From NCBI GenBank assembly GCA_021234155.1, contig JAJEKV010000009.1, positions 9,492,546 to 9,556,545 on the forward strand: 64,000 bases of DNA, written 5' to 3'. The notes beneath the pieces are model-generated. The model saw nothing but the letters and a program-made list of their open reading frames with translations. It was not told where the DNA came from and ran no database searches. Numbering within the stretch: the stretch's first letter is position 1; the number at the start of each line of letters is the position of its first letter. Source of the stretch: Isoetes taiwanensis (Eukaryota; Streptophyta; Lycopodiopsida; Isoetales; Isoetaceae). Positions 11,885-23,691 of the stretch are shown piece by piece. Position numbers and translations under genes: made by a program.

Positions 11885-12990
11885 CAGTGTAGTAGATATT
11901 GGAGTCAATAAAACCCAATATAGTTGGAGTACAAAGCGTGTAGCCGGAAAGGGTGGGTGAGGGAAGTAGGCATGCTTAACCATCAGAAGTCTTAGCATGA
12001 TGACATAAGTAGTGAAGCACAAAGTAGAAGAACAATTGTCTTGACCGTAAATAAGTCGAGTCGAGGATAAAATATATAGTGTCCTTGTGGCCATTTAAGT
12101 TGTCAAACATGTGTGTCCATTGAGTGGTGGCACACGAGAAGGTCATGCTTACAAAACATTATATAGTTGTTTCTTCTTATAAAGACACAAGTTATTCGCT
12201 ATTAATTATGCATTTGTAAATGCGAGTCATTGTGTGAAGCTGTTGTAAAGACATAAGTTGTTGCCATTAATTGTGCATTTGCAAATAGGACTATGGTTGA
12301 CACTATAGAGTATTTATAAAGTCACAAATAGTTGGCAAAAATTAATTTGCTAATGAGACTATTGTTGTCTTCAAACTAGTCGTAAATATTGCATAGATGG
12401 TTTTTGCACATGGACATAAAATGATGTGTCAATTTATTGCTGGCCATTTTCAACATATGTTTCAAAACGTAATTTAAAGGAAAAAACATCAAAAGTAGTT
12501 ATGATAGACGTGACATTTATTTGAAATACTTGGATTTGAGATTTGAGATTTGATCTTTTCAAGTGCTCCAGTTTTAACTTCCTTGCTTATATGGGTTGAC
12601 CTTAACATGTACCATGTTTGCTCACAATTTGAGATATACGTATTATAATTAATGTAGTAGATACTGGAATCAATTAAACCCAATATAATCGAAATACAAA
12701 CTGTGTAACGGCAAAGGGAGGGTGAAGGAAGTGGGCATGCTTAACCACCAGAAGTCTTAGCATGATGACATAACTAGTGAAACACAAAGTAGGAGAACAA
12801 TTGTCTTGGTCGGAAGTAAGTTGAGGATAAAATATATATTGTCCTCGTGGCCATTTAAGTTGTCAGACATGTGCGTCCATTGAATAGTATAAAGCCACAT
12901 CAGAAACTTTGACAAGGTCGTTCTTACTAGACATTGTGTGCAGTTGTCATAAAGTCATAAGTTGTTCGCTATTAATTATGCATTTTGCAA
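11885..12990 (+). repeat. Dispersed repeat family A, about 1.5 head-to-tail units
   Basis: GTAGATATTGGAGTCAATAA at 11889 recurs as GTAGATACTGGAATCAATTA at 12655, a spacing of about 766 bp, so the unit is repeated in tandem. It contains GGCATGCTTAACCA..., CTTAGCATGATGACATAA and several near-palindromes of the type CATTTGCAAATG. It has no coding frame. It cuts the RFC1-like fragment on the left and meets a Ty3 fragment on the right. Confidence 0.8.
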
Positions 12991-13662
12991 ATGAAGGTCC
13001 TTACACGATTTTGAAGAAGTATAGCAATGTTGCCTTCAAGTTGCAACTCCCACCGAATATGGACATTCATCCAGTATTTCATGTGAGCCAGTTGCAACTA
13101 GCTCTTGAAAAAGCTGCGAATATTGTGCCTTCCGAGGAACACATGGTGGAGTTGGATAGAATCCCTAGGATCTGGAAAGGGCACGTGCCAATTTGTCGAG
13201 AGCCCCGATCGAGCTGCATGAGGGTCAGATGGTATATCTTTGTGTGGTCTTTCCTGCAAATATGAAAAGAAGAGCAATATTGCCATTGCTTGCAGGGAAG
13301 AAACCAAAGATCTCCCTAAGATACAGTGGTCCTTACAAGATTTTAAAGAAGTATAACGATGTTGCCTTCAAGTTGCAACTCCCATCGAATATGGACATTC
13401 ATCCAGTTTTTGAGCCAGTTGCGACCAGAAAGCTGCAAATGTTGTGCTTTTCGAGGAATACATGGTGAAATTGAATAGAATCCCCACCCTTGAAAAAATA
13501 TTGAATTTTCGGATAGTGCGGATCTGCCAGAGGGAACAGATGGAATTTCTGGTAAAATGGAAATATAGATCTGTCTCAGAAGCGATCGCGACTTGGGAGA
13601 GTCGTCGTTTCATGACTCAAAATTCGGATGTTATAGCTCAATGGTTTGGAGCCGATTCTTGA
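12991..13662 (+). mobile_element. Ty3 chromovirus fragment: integrase end (duplicated) and chromodomain
   Basis: Two tandem copies of the integrase C-terminal GPY region are seen, near 13000-13160 (GPYTILKKYSNVAFKLQLP, DIHPVFHVSQL) and 13300-13460 (GPYKILKKYNDVAFKLQLP). The second is preceded by integrase-type sequence (LAGKKPKISLRYS). From 13444 a chromodomain reads IPTLEKIL...FLVKWKY...ATWESRRF, then ends at a stop near 13662. This order, integrase then chromodomain at the end of pol, is typical of plant chromoviruses. Protease, RT and RNase H are absent. Frames are broken between the copies. Confidence 0.8.
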
Positions 13663-14100
13663 GAACAAGAATCACACTTAATTTGCATGCATGCACCTCA
13701 ATTTAATGGTAGACATTGGAGTAAATTTGCATGCATGTTAATATTTCCGTAACGGAATTTTTGTATGGTATATATGTAGTGGTGCACCATGGCCTGATAG
13801 ACTAGGGGACAGTATTGCCTTGTTCGTACGTTTGTGGTTGATAACCTTAACCATTAAGATTTAATTCCTTGGAATATGGTAAAAAGGCAATGCATGGGTA
13901 TTGAAGTAATGGTTCTAATAACCATTATAAAAAAACATAAGCACCCCATAAAAGGGGATGGCCACCATCGTGGCTGAGCAAGAGGCCTGAGGCAGCGGGA
14001 GCTGCCGGATTGAACTGCGGAAGAAGCGGATTACAGAGAAGAACCACAAAACTAAAATAAATAAATTTTGGCACTGGGAATTGAGTCGACGTGATCCTTG
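13663..14100 (+). repeat. Probable LTR remnant after the Ty3 fragment
   Basis: The noncoding sequence after the chromodomain stop contains CCCATAAAAGGGGATGG near 13948, the kind of TATA region found at the U3/R border of plant Ty3 LTRs. I could not fix the ends, because no second copy is present. Confidence 0.35.
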
Positions 14101-15660
14101 GTGGATTGGAGGAGTGTCGAATCAGAGGTGGAAACTGGTTTCTATCTGGTAAGCTTGATAGCCAGAATTCTACCCAAGTTAATTGGAAGGGCTTGTGTTA
14201 AAAGCCAAGTAAAACCAGCTTGGTGTACAACCTCTGAATAACCCCCTGAGACCGTTTCATATTAAGAATAGGAATAGCTGGCTCTGTTTACTGAGCTGGT
14301 TCAGTGCCAGAACGACCTACTTGGAAACTGTAGTAGAATGGCTTAACATAGATTGGCAAGAATCACGCGGAATTATTAGTTTTGAGCTGCCCTTGTTCTG
14401 GAATAGCATGGAGTGATGTTTGATGGATAACTAGATCATTCCCCCTAGTTAAGCTATATCACTAAGCTTCTCTCTAAAACTTCTTGGATGAGCTGAGATT
14501 ATTGTAAGCACCTTTTGTACTAGTGAGATGGTTTAAAGCAGTAATATGGCTATTGCTATTTACCAGTTAATAGTCTAGCTAGTGAAGATGGCTCTTTAAT
14601 TATCTTGTTTCTTTGATGAGGTCAAGCTAATGCCAGCCTTTGAGACTGGTGTATAGCCTTGGTATGGGACATGGGCATATACGTATCAACAGGCCAGAGA
14701 CTGATGAAACTTTGAAAGAATTGCCACTAAATGGATATGATCATGCCATTGCAAGTTTATTATTCCTTGAGGCATGTTAGCTATGTGTACCAAATATATT
14801 CCTTGAGGTCACTTTGGCATTTGCAATTGTCTAATAGCACCATGTTAGCTATTTGTACCAGATACGTTTCTTGGATCACTTTGGCGCTTGCAATCGTCTA
14901 ATAGCTCTATCTTTTGTTACACCACTTCTGACTTGCCTAAGCTAGTGGGTGTATTGATCTATAGTTGTTTCTAGGATGCTCAAAATCGATGGAAACATGC
15001 CTCTTTAACGAATCACTCTCCCAAACATAGGGGAAGTTGTTAAAGAAAAGACTGTTGAAAACATGCCTCTTTATCGAATCACTCCCTCAAACATAGAGGA
15101 AGGCAGAGAAAGAGAAATGTTCGCGGTGGCTGCCGCGAAAGAGAAATATTCGCGGCGGCTGCCGCAATAAATTTCTTGTAATTTATAAGTGTTGGACGTA
15201 ATGGTAGTACAACAAATGACTATATTGGATTTCTGGTTTGTATTAGTCCCGTTTATTTGACTTTAAGGTTGTTTGATGGAAATGCATGCATCATAAGTTA
15301 GCTTGATATGATGTATCCATTACATGTCCAATATAGGCTTTTGTTGTACATGGGATGCTTAAAATGATCGACCGTAATCACCAGGACCTTTAGATTACTG
15401 CAAATTTGGTTGTAAATTATAACGAAGAATTTTGCCTCCACTAACTAGTCAACAAATTTTTATATGCAGAATTTCACTTTCAAGTCTGGTTTTCCAGAAA
15501 CAAGTATTTAGAAAATTTCATGAACAAGCATTTCCAGAATCTCATTGTCTGGTTTTTCCAAAAACAAGTATTTACAGAATTTCATGAACAAGTATCTTGT
15601 AAGTTCAAAAACAAGTATTTCAGAATTTCATATCTTCCAATTTGAAAAAAAGCACAGCTG
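14101..15660. other. Spacer with small tandem duplications
   Basis: Direct duplications lie at about 14771-14840/14841-14908 (CATGTTAGCTATNTGTACCA), at 14995-15110 (ACATGCCTCTTTANCGAATC) and at 15480-15640 (AACAAGTATTTNNAGAATTT). The last may be 3' UTR of the recombinase gene on the minus strand. No gene is supported. Confidence 0.45.
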
Positions 15661-15665
15661 AATTC

Positions 15666-17757
15666 TCATTCTTGTGAAGCAATAACCGAAGCAAGCTGAT
15701 TAACGTCAAGCTGATTCCCAAAATTGAAGGTACAATGAGTAAAGCCGCCTTGGTTATTTATAACAGGCCCATTAAACCTGCCAAGTGCCCTCGCCATATC
15801 TGGAAAATTTCTGCTCATTTCATCATAAAAAGAATCATCATAATCTTCATTTGTGTCAAATTTCAGAGATGGATTTGCAAGGATTGTTGAATCTGTAGTA
15901 GGTGCAGTGATAATAGCTCTTGAATCCTTGTTAGCTGTTTTTTCTGCAACACCTTGATTTTCTTTACCATCAATCCCTGAACTAGATAGCAATGTTGATG
16001 GAACTTTAATAACATTCGTACACGCTTCACCAAGTATACTACTAGACTTTTTAGCAATTTCATCTGCATAAATAAAAACAAGACAAATTAATAAACAAAT
16101 TAAATTTTAGAAAAAACAAATTGAATTTAAACGACAAATTGAATTTCAGAAAGTGTACATACCAGAAAGTGCATCCTTGTACATTCGAGAAGTTCCAACA
16201 TTATTTAAAGCCTGACCAATTATTCCCATACATGTGTCTACTTTTGACTTTTGTGTCCTGTCATACCTAATAAACCATTGCCATCTAATAAGTTAATCTG
16301 CCAATGCATAAAAAACAAGTTAAAATAATATTAACACACATTTCACTTACTGTTCATACGATGCTACAGACTTGTGTCCTGTAATACTCATGCCAACTTC
16401 AGCCGGTACATCTGCAGCAGCCAATCTGGTTACCAATGACACCCTACCAGATTTATTGCAAATCTCTGTTTGTGGACTTATAACAGAAGCCATCGTCTTC
16501 AACCAGCTTGATAGCTTATTTTTACCAACTGGTGTTACAACGTACCAAGCCTAATGAACAAAAAACATTATTAAAAAATAATTTGTAATTGAAAACCAGC
16601 AAAGAACAAACAGTAATTGAATACTTACGATGCTTCGGCTCTTTGGAATTGGTTGAAGAAACAATGACCTTGGTTCTGAGTCTCTTTCCTTCGCTGGTAA
16701 GTGATGAACATATTGTTTATATATAAGAACAAAATCTGCTTCACGGGTCCAGATAGGTTTTCGAAAATGGCGATCATCAACTTTTGTGGCTGTTGGCTGA
16801 TGGTTCTTGCTAATACGCTCACCATATTTCACAAGTTCACCCTCTTCATCCGTTTCTAATACCAGATCGCAATCCTTAACAGCATGTAGCTCTTTGACAG
16901 CCCTGATCCCAAATCTAGTCAATATATAATAGACTAGCCTCTTAATACAGCCAGACGCGTGCGTAGTCTGATGGTCAATATCGGATAAAATTTCTCTCTC
17001 TTCAAAAAAGCTGATCGGAGGTGCTTTCTTCTTTGGTCTATCATAAGCGCCACTGGTCCTAGTCTTCTTGACCATACAAATTAATGCCTCACGGCTTTGA
17101 TAGAAAATGGGATCATGAAGGATGTCGAATGGATGCTCACGAACCCCGCTTACACCAATTCTTTTCTCTTGTTCCCTCCGAACAATTCTCCCAATGCCTC
17201 TAAACAAAGAATGCAACCTACAAAATAAAAACTAAATTAGAATCTGAGATATAACAGAAATACATAGTAAAATTCACCAAAGTATGTTACTTACGTTGCT
17301 GGAGGATACAATTTGTCACTTTTCTTCTTCTTTACCTACAAAACAGCAAAAAAAGACATACATTATAAAGAAAATCAATAACATTACAAAATTAAAGAGC
17401 ATGTACCTGGAGAATAAATTGTGCCAGCATGTCATTGAGTACTCGCAGCTCTAATTTCTCAATAGGGATAGAACAATCATACTTAAAATCCTTTCTCCAT
17501 GAGTCAAACTTTCGACGTGCCCATGCATTCACTCCTTTTGACCGTTCCAAACCACCATTAAGCTCTTCAGATAACAAAGACTCATCTAAAGGTATCCAAT
17601 CATTCTTAGAATCATCCTCTTCGCTGGTTTCTCCATCCTCAACCTCGGCCAAGATCTGCTCAGCCTCCTCATCAATGGTGAGAGTTGATGGAATGCAGTT
17701 AACACCCTGTGATACTAGACTAAAAGAAGGTTGGATTTCTGTCATTCTGGCCAGCAT
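15666..17757 (-). CDS. Intact six-exon tyrosine recombinase, Crypton/DUF3504-like
   Basis: Exons, in gene order, are 17757-17407, 17335-17295, 17217-16629, 16550-16351, 16266-16163 and 16063-15666. All introns have GT...AG and the phases fit, giving 561 codons including the stop. The N-terminus is acidic. Exon 3 holds a core-binding-like region (DILHDPIFYQSREAL) and a candidate first catalytic Arg (RFGIRAVKEL). Exon 4 has NKSGRVSLVTRL, where the usual HxxR reads KxxR, and ITGHKSVASYEQ. Exon 5 starts YDRTQ, giving the candidate nucleophile Tyr at 16263-16265. The C-tail ends GGFTHCTFNFG, like tails of some Crypton-type proteins. The family is established as DNA-cutting recombinases of Crypton elements and their domesticated relatives. 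Whether this one is mobile or domesticated is open. The start is the first ATG of the open exon; an upstream noncoding exon is possible. Confidence 0.8.
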
Positions 17758-20361
17758 AGCAGAAAAATAAAGCAAACATAATTTAAACAATTATGGCCAG
17801 CAAACAGAATCAAAGCAAAAATAACTTTGCTACAGAATTAAAGCAAACAGAAATAAAGCAAAGATAATTAAAGCAAATTTTTTTACAAGGCTGCTTCTTG
17901 CTAGACTTAAAATAACTAATTAATTGGTCCATTGCAGGGGCATGGGTTTACTTATTGGTCGTTGCACATACTTAGCAGGCATGTCTGTGTATTATTTTCC
18001 CTCTAACCCAATTATTAATTCACGTTTGTTCTTACCTCGTTTGATTCTGCACTTGTGGATCCATGTAATTTCTGCGCTCCAGATCGATACCCTGCAAGCA
18101 TTTTACATCAGCATTAAAAAGTAAGAGGCATCGAAACTAAACTCCCGGATGCAAAAAAATTAGCGAACAGAAACTAACTATGGCTGCGTCCTCTCCTCCG
18201 GCGCCTCTAGCTTCACAATAGACCCTAATTCAGACCTATTTTAACCTATATACACAAATCAATAAGGATCCGTGTCCCAACAGCTCCTCTTCAACATATA
18301 CAACGTTGTTTTTTTCACGAAATTGCAAATAATTAAGATTAGCCATCTTTTTTACAACATTTCTTTTGCTTGTACAACGCTTTTGCTCTTCAGCAAAATA
18401 ATAGAAGACAAAGATACCAATCTGCTCTTCTTAAACAAGCCTGAACCATCTTGGACTGCCCTATGTCTTACAAAAAAATGAATGCAGTGAAGAAGGTCAA
18501 TAGCTTACTAAATTACTGCTGCAAAAGCCTGCTAAACCCATCTTTCTCAATTAATTCCACCAGTTTCTGGGGTATTAACTACCCATACATTCCTGCAGAA
18601 TAGTCATATTAGCATGTTACATTATTTTTGTTATGTTACTTTATTGACAGGTTATCACAACCAAACAGTAATAATGGTTACCATTAATTCTGCTTAAAAG
18701 CACGCTAAAATTCCATCAGTTTTTATGCCAGACAATCATTATCTAGCCACTGCCAAAGCAATATGTAAACTAGTAGTTCCTTCCATTAAACTTCAAGAAA
18801 ACCAGAAATAAAGGCTTAATTAATATTATAGGTTTATCAGATCAAACAGTATGTCCAATGTTCAGCTCGAATGCCATAAGCATGAATTTTATGGAAGCCA
18901 AAACATTCCAGTTAATATTATGACATCAAATGTTGATGCCAGATCTAACCCTTACATATAATATTAACCATTCTTTGATTATTAACCCATCTTTCCTAAT
19001 TAATTCCCCTATGTTATGGGGTATTATCTACCCAAAGATTCCAGCTGAAAATCATATTAGCATGTTACAGTATATTTTTTATAGAGTTACATCCATGACA
19101 GGTTATTGTTAAATACTACCAAACAGTAACAAAGGCCACCATTAATTCTGCTTAAAAGCATGCTGAAGTTCCATCAGTTTTTATGCTTACTAAATTACTG
19201 CTGCAAGTGGCCTCGTGTATGTAAGGCGCTGCAAGACAACATTTGCAAAGCAGCTGCAATATCAAAGCAAAGGGTCAGGTGAAGAGCCTCAAGAAACCCT
19301 CCAATGCCATTTGTGTAGCAAACACATATCATGATCCCTGGAAATAAACGAAAATACACAAAAACTAACCTATTTCTACCGTTGATCAGCACACAGGGAT
19401 ATTCGAGTTCATCCCATGAATAAAACTGCTTGAAATCTTCATAAGGATAAAGAATCTGCCAGCGAAGAAACCATTATTGTCACTTACCAATATGTCATGC
19501 ATGCTCTGGTTCTGGCTAATCACATATCAATTTCAGAAATGGAAAAGGGAAGAAGGTCTATTCTCAAGGAAAAGATACACGATAAGCAAATGCAAAAGGG
19601 AAAGAAATTATCTGACAATATCTTTGCCAACGTTTCCTTTTTCGTCAAAGTGACAGTTATGTAAAGTAAATTGAAAAACCTCAAAACTAGAAATAGAGAT
19701 ATACAGCAGATACGTTGCAAGGATCTCACTACTGTCGTTCTTGTCTCCTGCGGCAACTATCCAGATTCTTCTTGGCAGAACACACACCGATGTTTGAATA
19801 AGCAATGGCACGCTGGCACCAGGCAGAAGACACAAACAAGATCCTACAAGAAATGCTGATAATAAATGTCTGTTTTACTACCTGCTGATAAATTTCTTTT
19901 AGGATAAAACAGACTCTTGAAATGCTGAAGATCACGAACCTGATTAGGTAAGAATGCTGTTCGCTGATTGATTTACTCTATCTTCAATGTCTTTAGAACT
20001 AAATGTCTTCATTCTGACACCTATTACCGTCTTCAAATAAAGTCGAGAGCTAATATTGCTTCCAAAACAGGTCGATAGTCCAAGAACTATCGTTAGAAAG
20101 CTGGCCGTGAACTCTTAGTGGCTTTAAACTTAAACCTACCACTAAACTACTAGTAAACTTGAGATTCGCATAAAAAGAAAAGCCGATACTGGTCTTCAAC
20201 GCCATAAGCATCAGAATATCCATCCATCGCCTTCAGCACCATTCTATTTCACATAATCGCCATAGCCGGCCATGGCGGCACCTCCATCGTGAAGAAAGAA
20301 ACAAGACAGAGAAAATGACCACGTCAGCGAACGTAATCAAAGGGTCCTGGTGATTACGTTT
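17758..20361. other. AT-rich region upstream of the recombinase, no supported gene
   Basis: This would hold the promoter of the minus-strand recombinase. I see no other coding exon. It contains a direct duplication described separately, and short open frames of 60-78 codons with no recognised content. Confidence 0.45.
18505..19195 (+). repeat. Direct duplication, two units of about 230 bp
   Basis: About 18505-18745 and 18960-19195 share long stretches, for example CATATTAGCATGTTACA, CAGGTTAT, CCATTAATTCTGCTTAAAAG and TTCCATCAGTTTTTATGC, and both lie near TTACTAAATTACTGCTGCAA. Divergence is moderate, so the duplication is not recent. Confidence 0.75.
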
Positions 20362-20524
20362 GGTAATTTTTGGTTGGTGGGGTTTATGCCCCTTAAAAAT
20401 TCTCGGCGGCGCCGCCAGCCTCGGCGGCGCACTCGCGGCTCCGCCGCTCGTGCGCCGCCTCAGCTGGCGGAGCCGCCTCAAATTTTTACGGGGCATAAAG
20501 CCCCACCAACCAACCAAAAATTAC
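20362..20524. repeat. Foldback MITE with GC-rich core
   Basis: The left end GGTAATTTTTGGTTGG and the following GGTTTATGCCCC are mirrored at the right, with a 4-base indel in the arm, for about 40 bp of terminal pairing. The core has GGCGGCGCCGCC and CGGCTCCGCCG-type repeats. It is structurally the same type as 10055-10193. Confidence 0.85.
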
Positions 20525-22860
20525 CTAATACATAATTATTATCTTTACAAAATGCCAATGTAAAATGAATAAACAAAGTAGTGGTATCTTTTAAAGACTA
20601 TGTTGTTCTATGCACTAGGTCTCATAAGCCATATTGGCCTTGTGAATGACAAATTGATGAATGATAAAATTCAATTGGTGAGCTGGTCCTATTAAATAGT
20701 CTTTATCCTTTGTTGTTGCACCGGATTTTGAGACCATGCCCTACCAACTTAAATAGTCTTTATTTTTGTTTTGGCACCGGATTGTTGCCAATATAATGCC
20801 ACATTTGTTCATGTTCTGGCATCAACATGGCATTCTGGGGTCTCATTTCCATCATTCTCCTTACAATTTGGACGCCACCATCTGCCCTTGCTTCTTCCAA
20901 ATTCTCTCTAGATTTGATTACACAACATGGCAGTTCAAAATTCTATCCAGATTTGATAACACAAGATGGCAGTTCATGTGCTGAAAAAACCCTTTTCGCC
21001 ACACAATTTGATCCATTCTACAACTGGATCAGCCGCTCTTACCTTGTCGATGGCTTTCAAACCGAAGAATCCATCAGCATTCAAGAGGCAGGCTCGGCAT
21101 ACAAGAAATTAAGTGCATGGAGAGATGCAAGTTCAAGCTACGGCGGTAACCTTATGTTCAATTCACCAGAGCCGCGCGTCGTTGGAGGATCATTTGTTCA
21201 AAGCCCGGCAAATCTAATTGCCAGAATGACAGTGAATTGGGGTCTGAGCATCAGGATCTGCTTAGGTTCTTTTTACAATTACAAGGGCCAAAACATGTGC
21301 CGGATCACTGCTCAAATAATTGCTGTCGAACAGGATGGTAATACTAATATTACGTTCAGTTGGCTTTTGTCAGAAGTGAATTACACTGACAGTCAGATGA
21401 CACATCTCACAAACTGGATCAGCAATGCCAAAATGCCAGCAGCTGTGGGGATCGATCGAAGTGTGAAGATGAATAATGGAAAATTCTGGTATTACACCAA
21501 TGAAAAACTGGGCAGTCAATGCAGCAACAGGCTGGCCCCGGTGCTTCGATCGGCTCCCAAAATTAAGTCCAGGAGCCAGCCGGGTTCGCCCAAGTGAATC
21601 CCGAAAATTCGCCCAGGCGAACCCGTGGGATTCGCCCAGAAGTAACCCCCATCTTGATCGGGCGTCTGCGCAGACTACCTACCGGGTTCGCTTTGGGCTT
21701 AACCCGAACCGGTTAGCCACCGCGGCGATGGCAAGCAGGGCGTTTATTACCCCGCCGGTTCGCCTAAGCGAACCCACCGGCCGGGCTACACCACGGCCGA
21801 TTAGGGACATTTAATACCCCCTGGTTCGCCTGCTTAATCCACCACGGGGCTCCAGGGTAGGGAAATCGGAAAAGAGCGGATTCACAAGGGGATGGACGCT
21901 CTCCAACAATTGAAGGAAAAGGTAAGCAGCTGCTCTCAGAACAGGGATCTGCTTATGAAAGTGGGGGTTTTTCCCCTTTTGGTGTCTATTTTGTCAATGG
22001 AGCCGTAGGAAAAAGAGGCCAAATCTGAGGAAGAAGCCCTTGGATTGTTGGCTCTGCTTCATCTGGATGAATCTTGCAGAAAAACTCTGTTGGCACCCCA
22101 AAAGTTGGGCAGGATTGTAAGATTGCTTTCCAATGGAAGCTTGCGGCAGAGTGAATGAATGCATTTGTTATTGTAGAGGCGTTGGCTGTGGACAGGGAAT
22201 CCAAGCTGACAGTGGGAAGCAGTGAAGGGGTTCTTGAGGGCCTGATGAAGCCTATTATCAACCCCTGCTCAGTGGTTGAAGGGGTTTTTGAGGGCGGTGG
22301 TTTTGAAGTCAAGGGGTTCTTGAGGGCGGTGGTTGTGGGCGGGCATCTCTTGAATGATCTTTCTTGGTGTAAGTTTTTTTCTGGTAACTTTGGTTCCCAG
22401 TTTCCTAAGCGGCGCCACCAGAGCACCGCTAAACCATAACTAAATGAGGTCAACATCCAAGATTCCATCCGGAAACGAACAGCAGGGCAGTAACTTGAAT
22501 CTTGAGAGATGAAACAGCAGCAGAGCAGAAACGAAATCAAAAACACATACAGAGATACATACATTACTAAAGAGAAGAAACAAAAGGAAGACAAATTGAA
22601 AGAATGTATAAATAAAACGCTGTTATACATGGATGATAGCCCACAAAGCCGTAAATCTGTACATAATAACTGAGGACGAAGAAAGCAGAGGGCAGAGCCC
22701 CAAGGGACCAATGGGGACCAAAATACTAACAAAGCACAAGGAAATAAGCATAAACATGTAAGAATATGAGCAGAAGCTTGATTTTTCAAGCACCGGGAAG
22801 CATCCATCCGGCCATGGAAATGTGCATATCAGGGCTTGAAAATTGCCCAAAAGATGTAAA

Positions 22861-23058
22861 TCAGGCCGAAATGGCCAAATCGGCCCAGTTCAGTGCCAAG
22901 GCAGCTGTCCAGAGGCGTACACTGTTTTTACTAGTGCATGAAGAGGCGGAACCGGTATCCGGGGCTGGGCTTGGAGAATCGGCAGCAGAAGCCAGCTGCA
23001 AAAGGGCAACAAAAATCCACATCAGAATCAGCGCTGCAAAGCTCCTTAAGGCCTCCAT
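22861..23058 (-). CDS. Arabinogalactan-peptide-like ORF inside the insertion
   Basis: The 65-residue product has a hydrophobic signal peptide (residues 1-25, ending LASAAD), a short proline/serine stretch (SPSPAPDTGSAS) of the kind hydroxylated and glycosylated in AG peptides, and a C-terminal hydrophobic part that could direct GPI anchoring. Known plant AG peptides are about 60 residues with this order. The C-terminal part is less hydrophobic than usual (NWADLAISA). An acceptor-like TTAGTGTGTAG lies about 20 bases upstream of the ATG, so a 5' UTR intron is likely. Its place between the termini of a transposon suggests capture of a host gene. Confidence 0.55.
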   Translation of the reverse strand: MEALRSFAALILMWIFVALLQLASAADSPSPAPDTGSASSCTSKNSVRLWTAALALNWADLAISA

Positions 23059-23460
23059 TTCTAAAAGAGAACCTACACACTAACATAAGATGACAATACC
23101 TTAAAATGGCGGCAAGATCGGCTGCCAGGAAACAAAAACCAGCATAGATTAGTAACAGACCATAAGATTGAAGGCCACCAAAGCAAAGACGTCCAAGAAC
23201 CTGCAAAAATCGATTAAACATTGACAAAAAACAAGAACAAGGAAAATATGAGCTCAAATGTGCAAGCGCCAAGGATTTTACCGCCTCTGCCAAAAAAAAA
23301 TCGCCAAAACTCTTCAATATCTTCAAATCTGTAACAAGAAAAAGAAAAAAATGAGAAATATAGGAAGCGCCAAGGAGATTCATATATGCGCCATCAAAAA
23401 CTACCAGATTAGTAAGAAAAAATGCCCCTCCAGCAACATGCAGCCACAGAAAAATGCCGG

Positions 23461-23484
23461 AGAGAGAAAGAAAGAAAGAAAGAA
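23461..23484. repeat. Short (GAAA)n microsatellite
   Basis: About six units of GAAA lie inside the insertion. Confidence 0.8.
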
Positions 23485-23569
23485 TTCATCAGAAGAAAAA
23501 TGAACAGGGTATTTTCATCCTACCTGGCCACGTGTACGCAAAACACTGGCCCTGTGGTCCACGTGCGTG

Positions 23570-23691
23570 AACCCATGGGCAGTCGGGAGTTTCCGGCGGG
23601 AAACCGCCTGGCGGCGCCGCCACAAGGGGCGTAGCCCCTTGTGGCGGCCGCCAGCCGGCATTTCCCCCGAAACCCCTCCTACCCATGGGTT
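23570..23691. repeat. Foldback MITE nested in the insertion
   Basis: AACCCATGGG at the left is mirrored by CCCATGGGTT at the right, and pairing continues imperfectly to an inner hairpin ACAAGGGGC...GCCCCTTGT. The core again has GGCGGCGCCGCC. Being inside the 3-kb insertion, it either moved with it or inserted later. Confidence 0.8.

Noticed and set aside
21986-22807. 273-codon minus-strand ORF in the insertion, as a transposase
   Set aside because: No transposase motif; composition is low-complexity and hydrophobic in part, with repeated GGGCGGTGG-type DNA underneath.
22931-23383. 150-codon minus-strand ORF
   Set aside because: Shadow frame of the AG-peptide gene and its likely 5' UTR intron.
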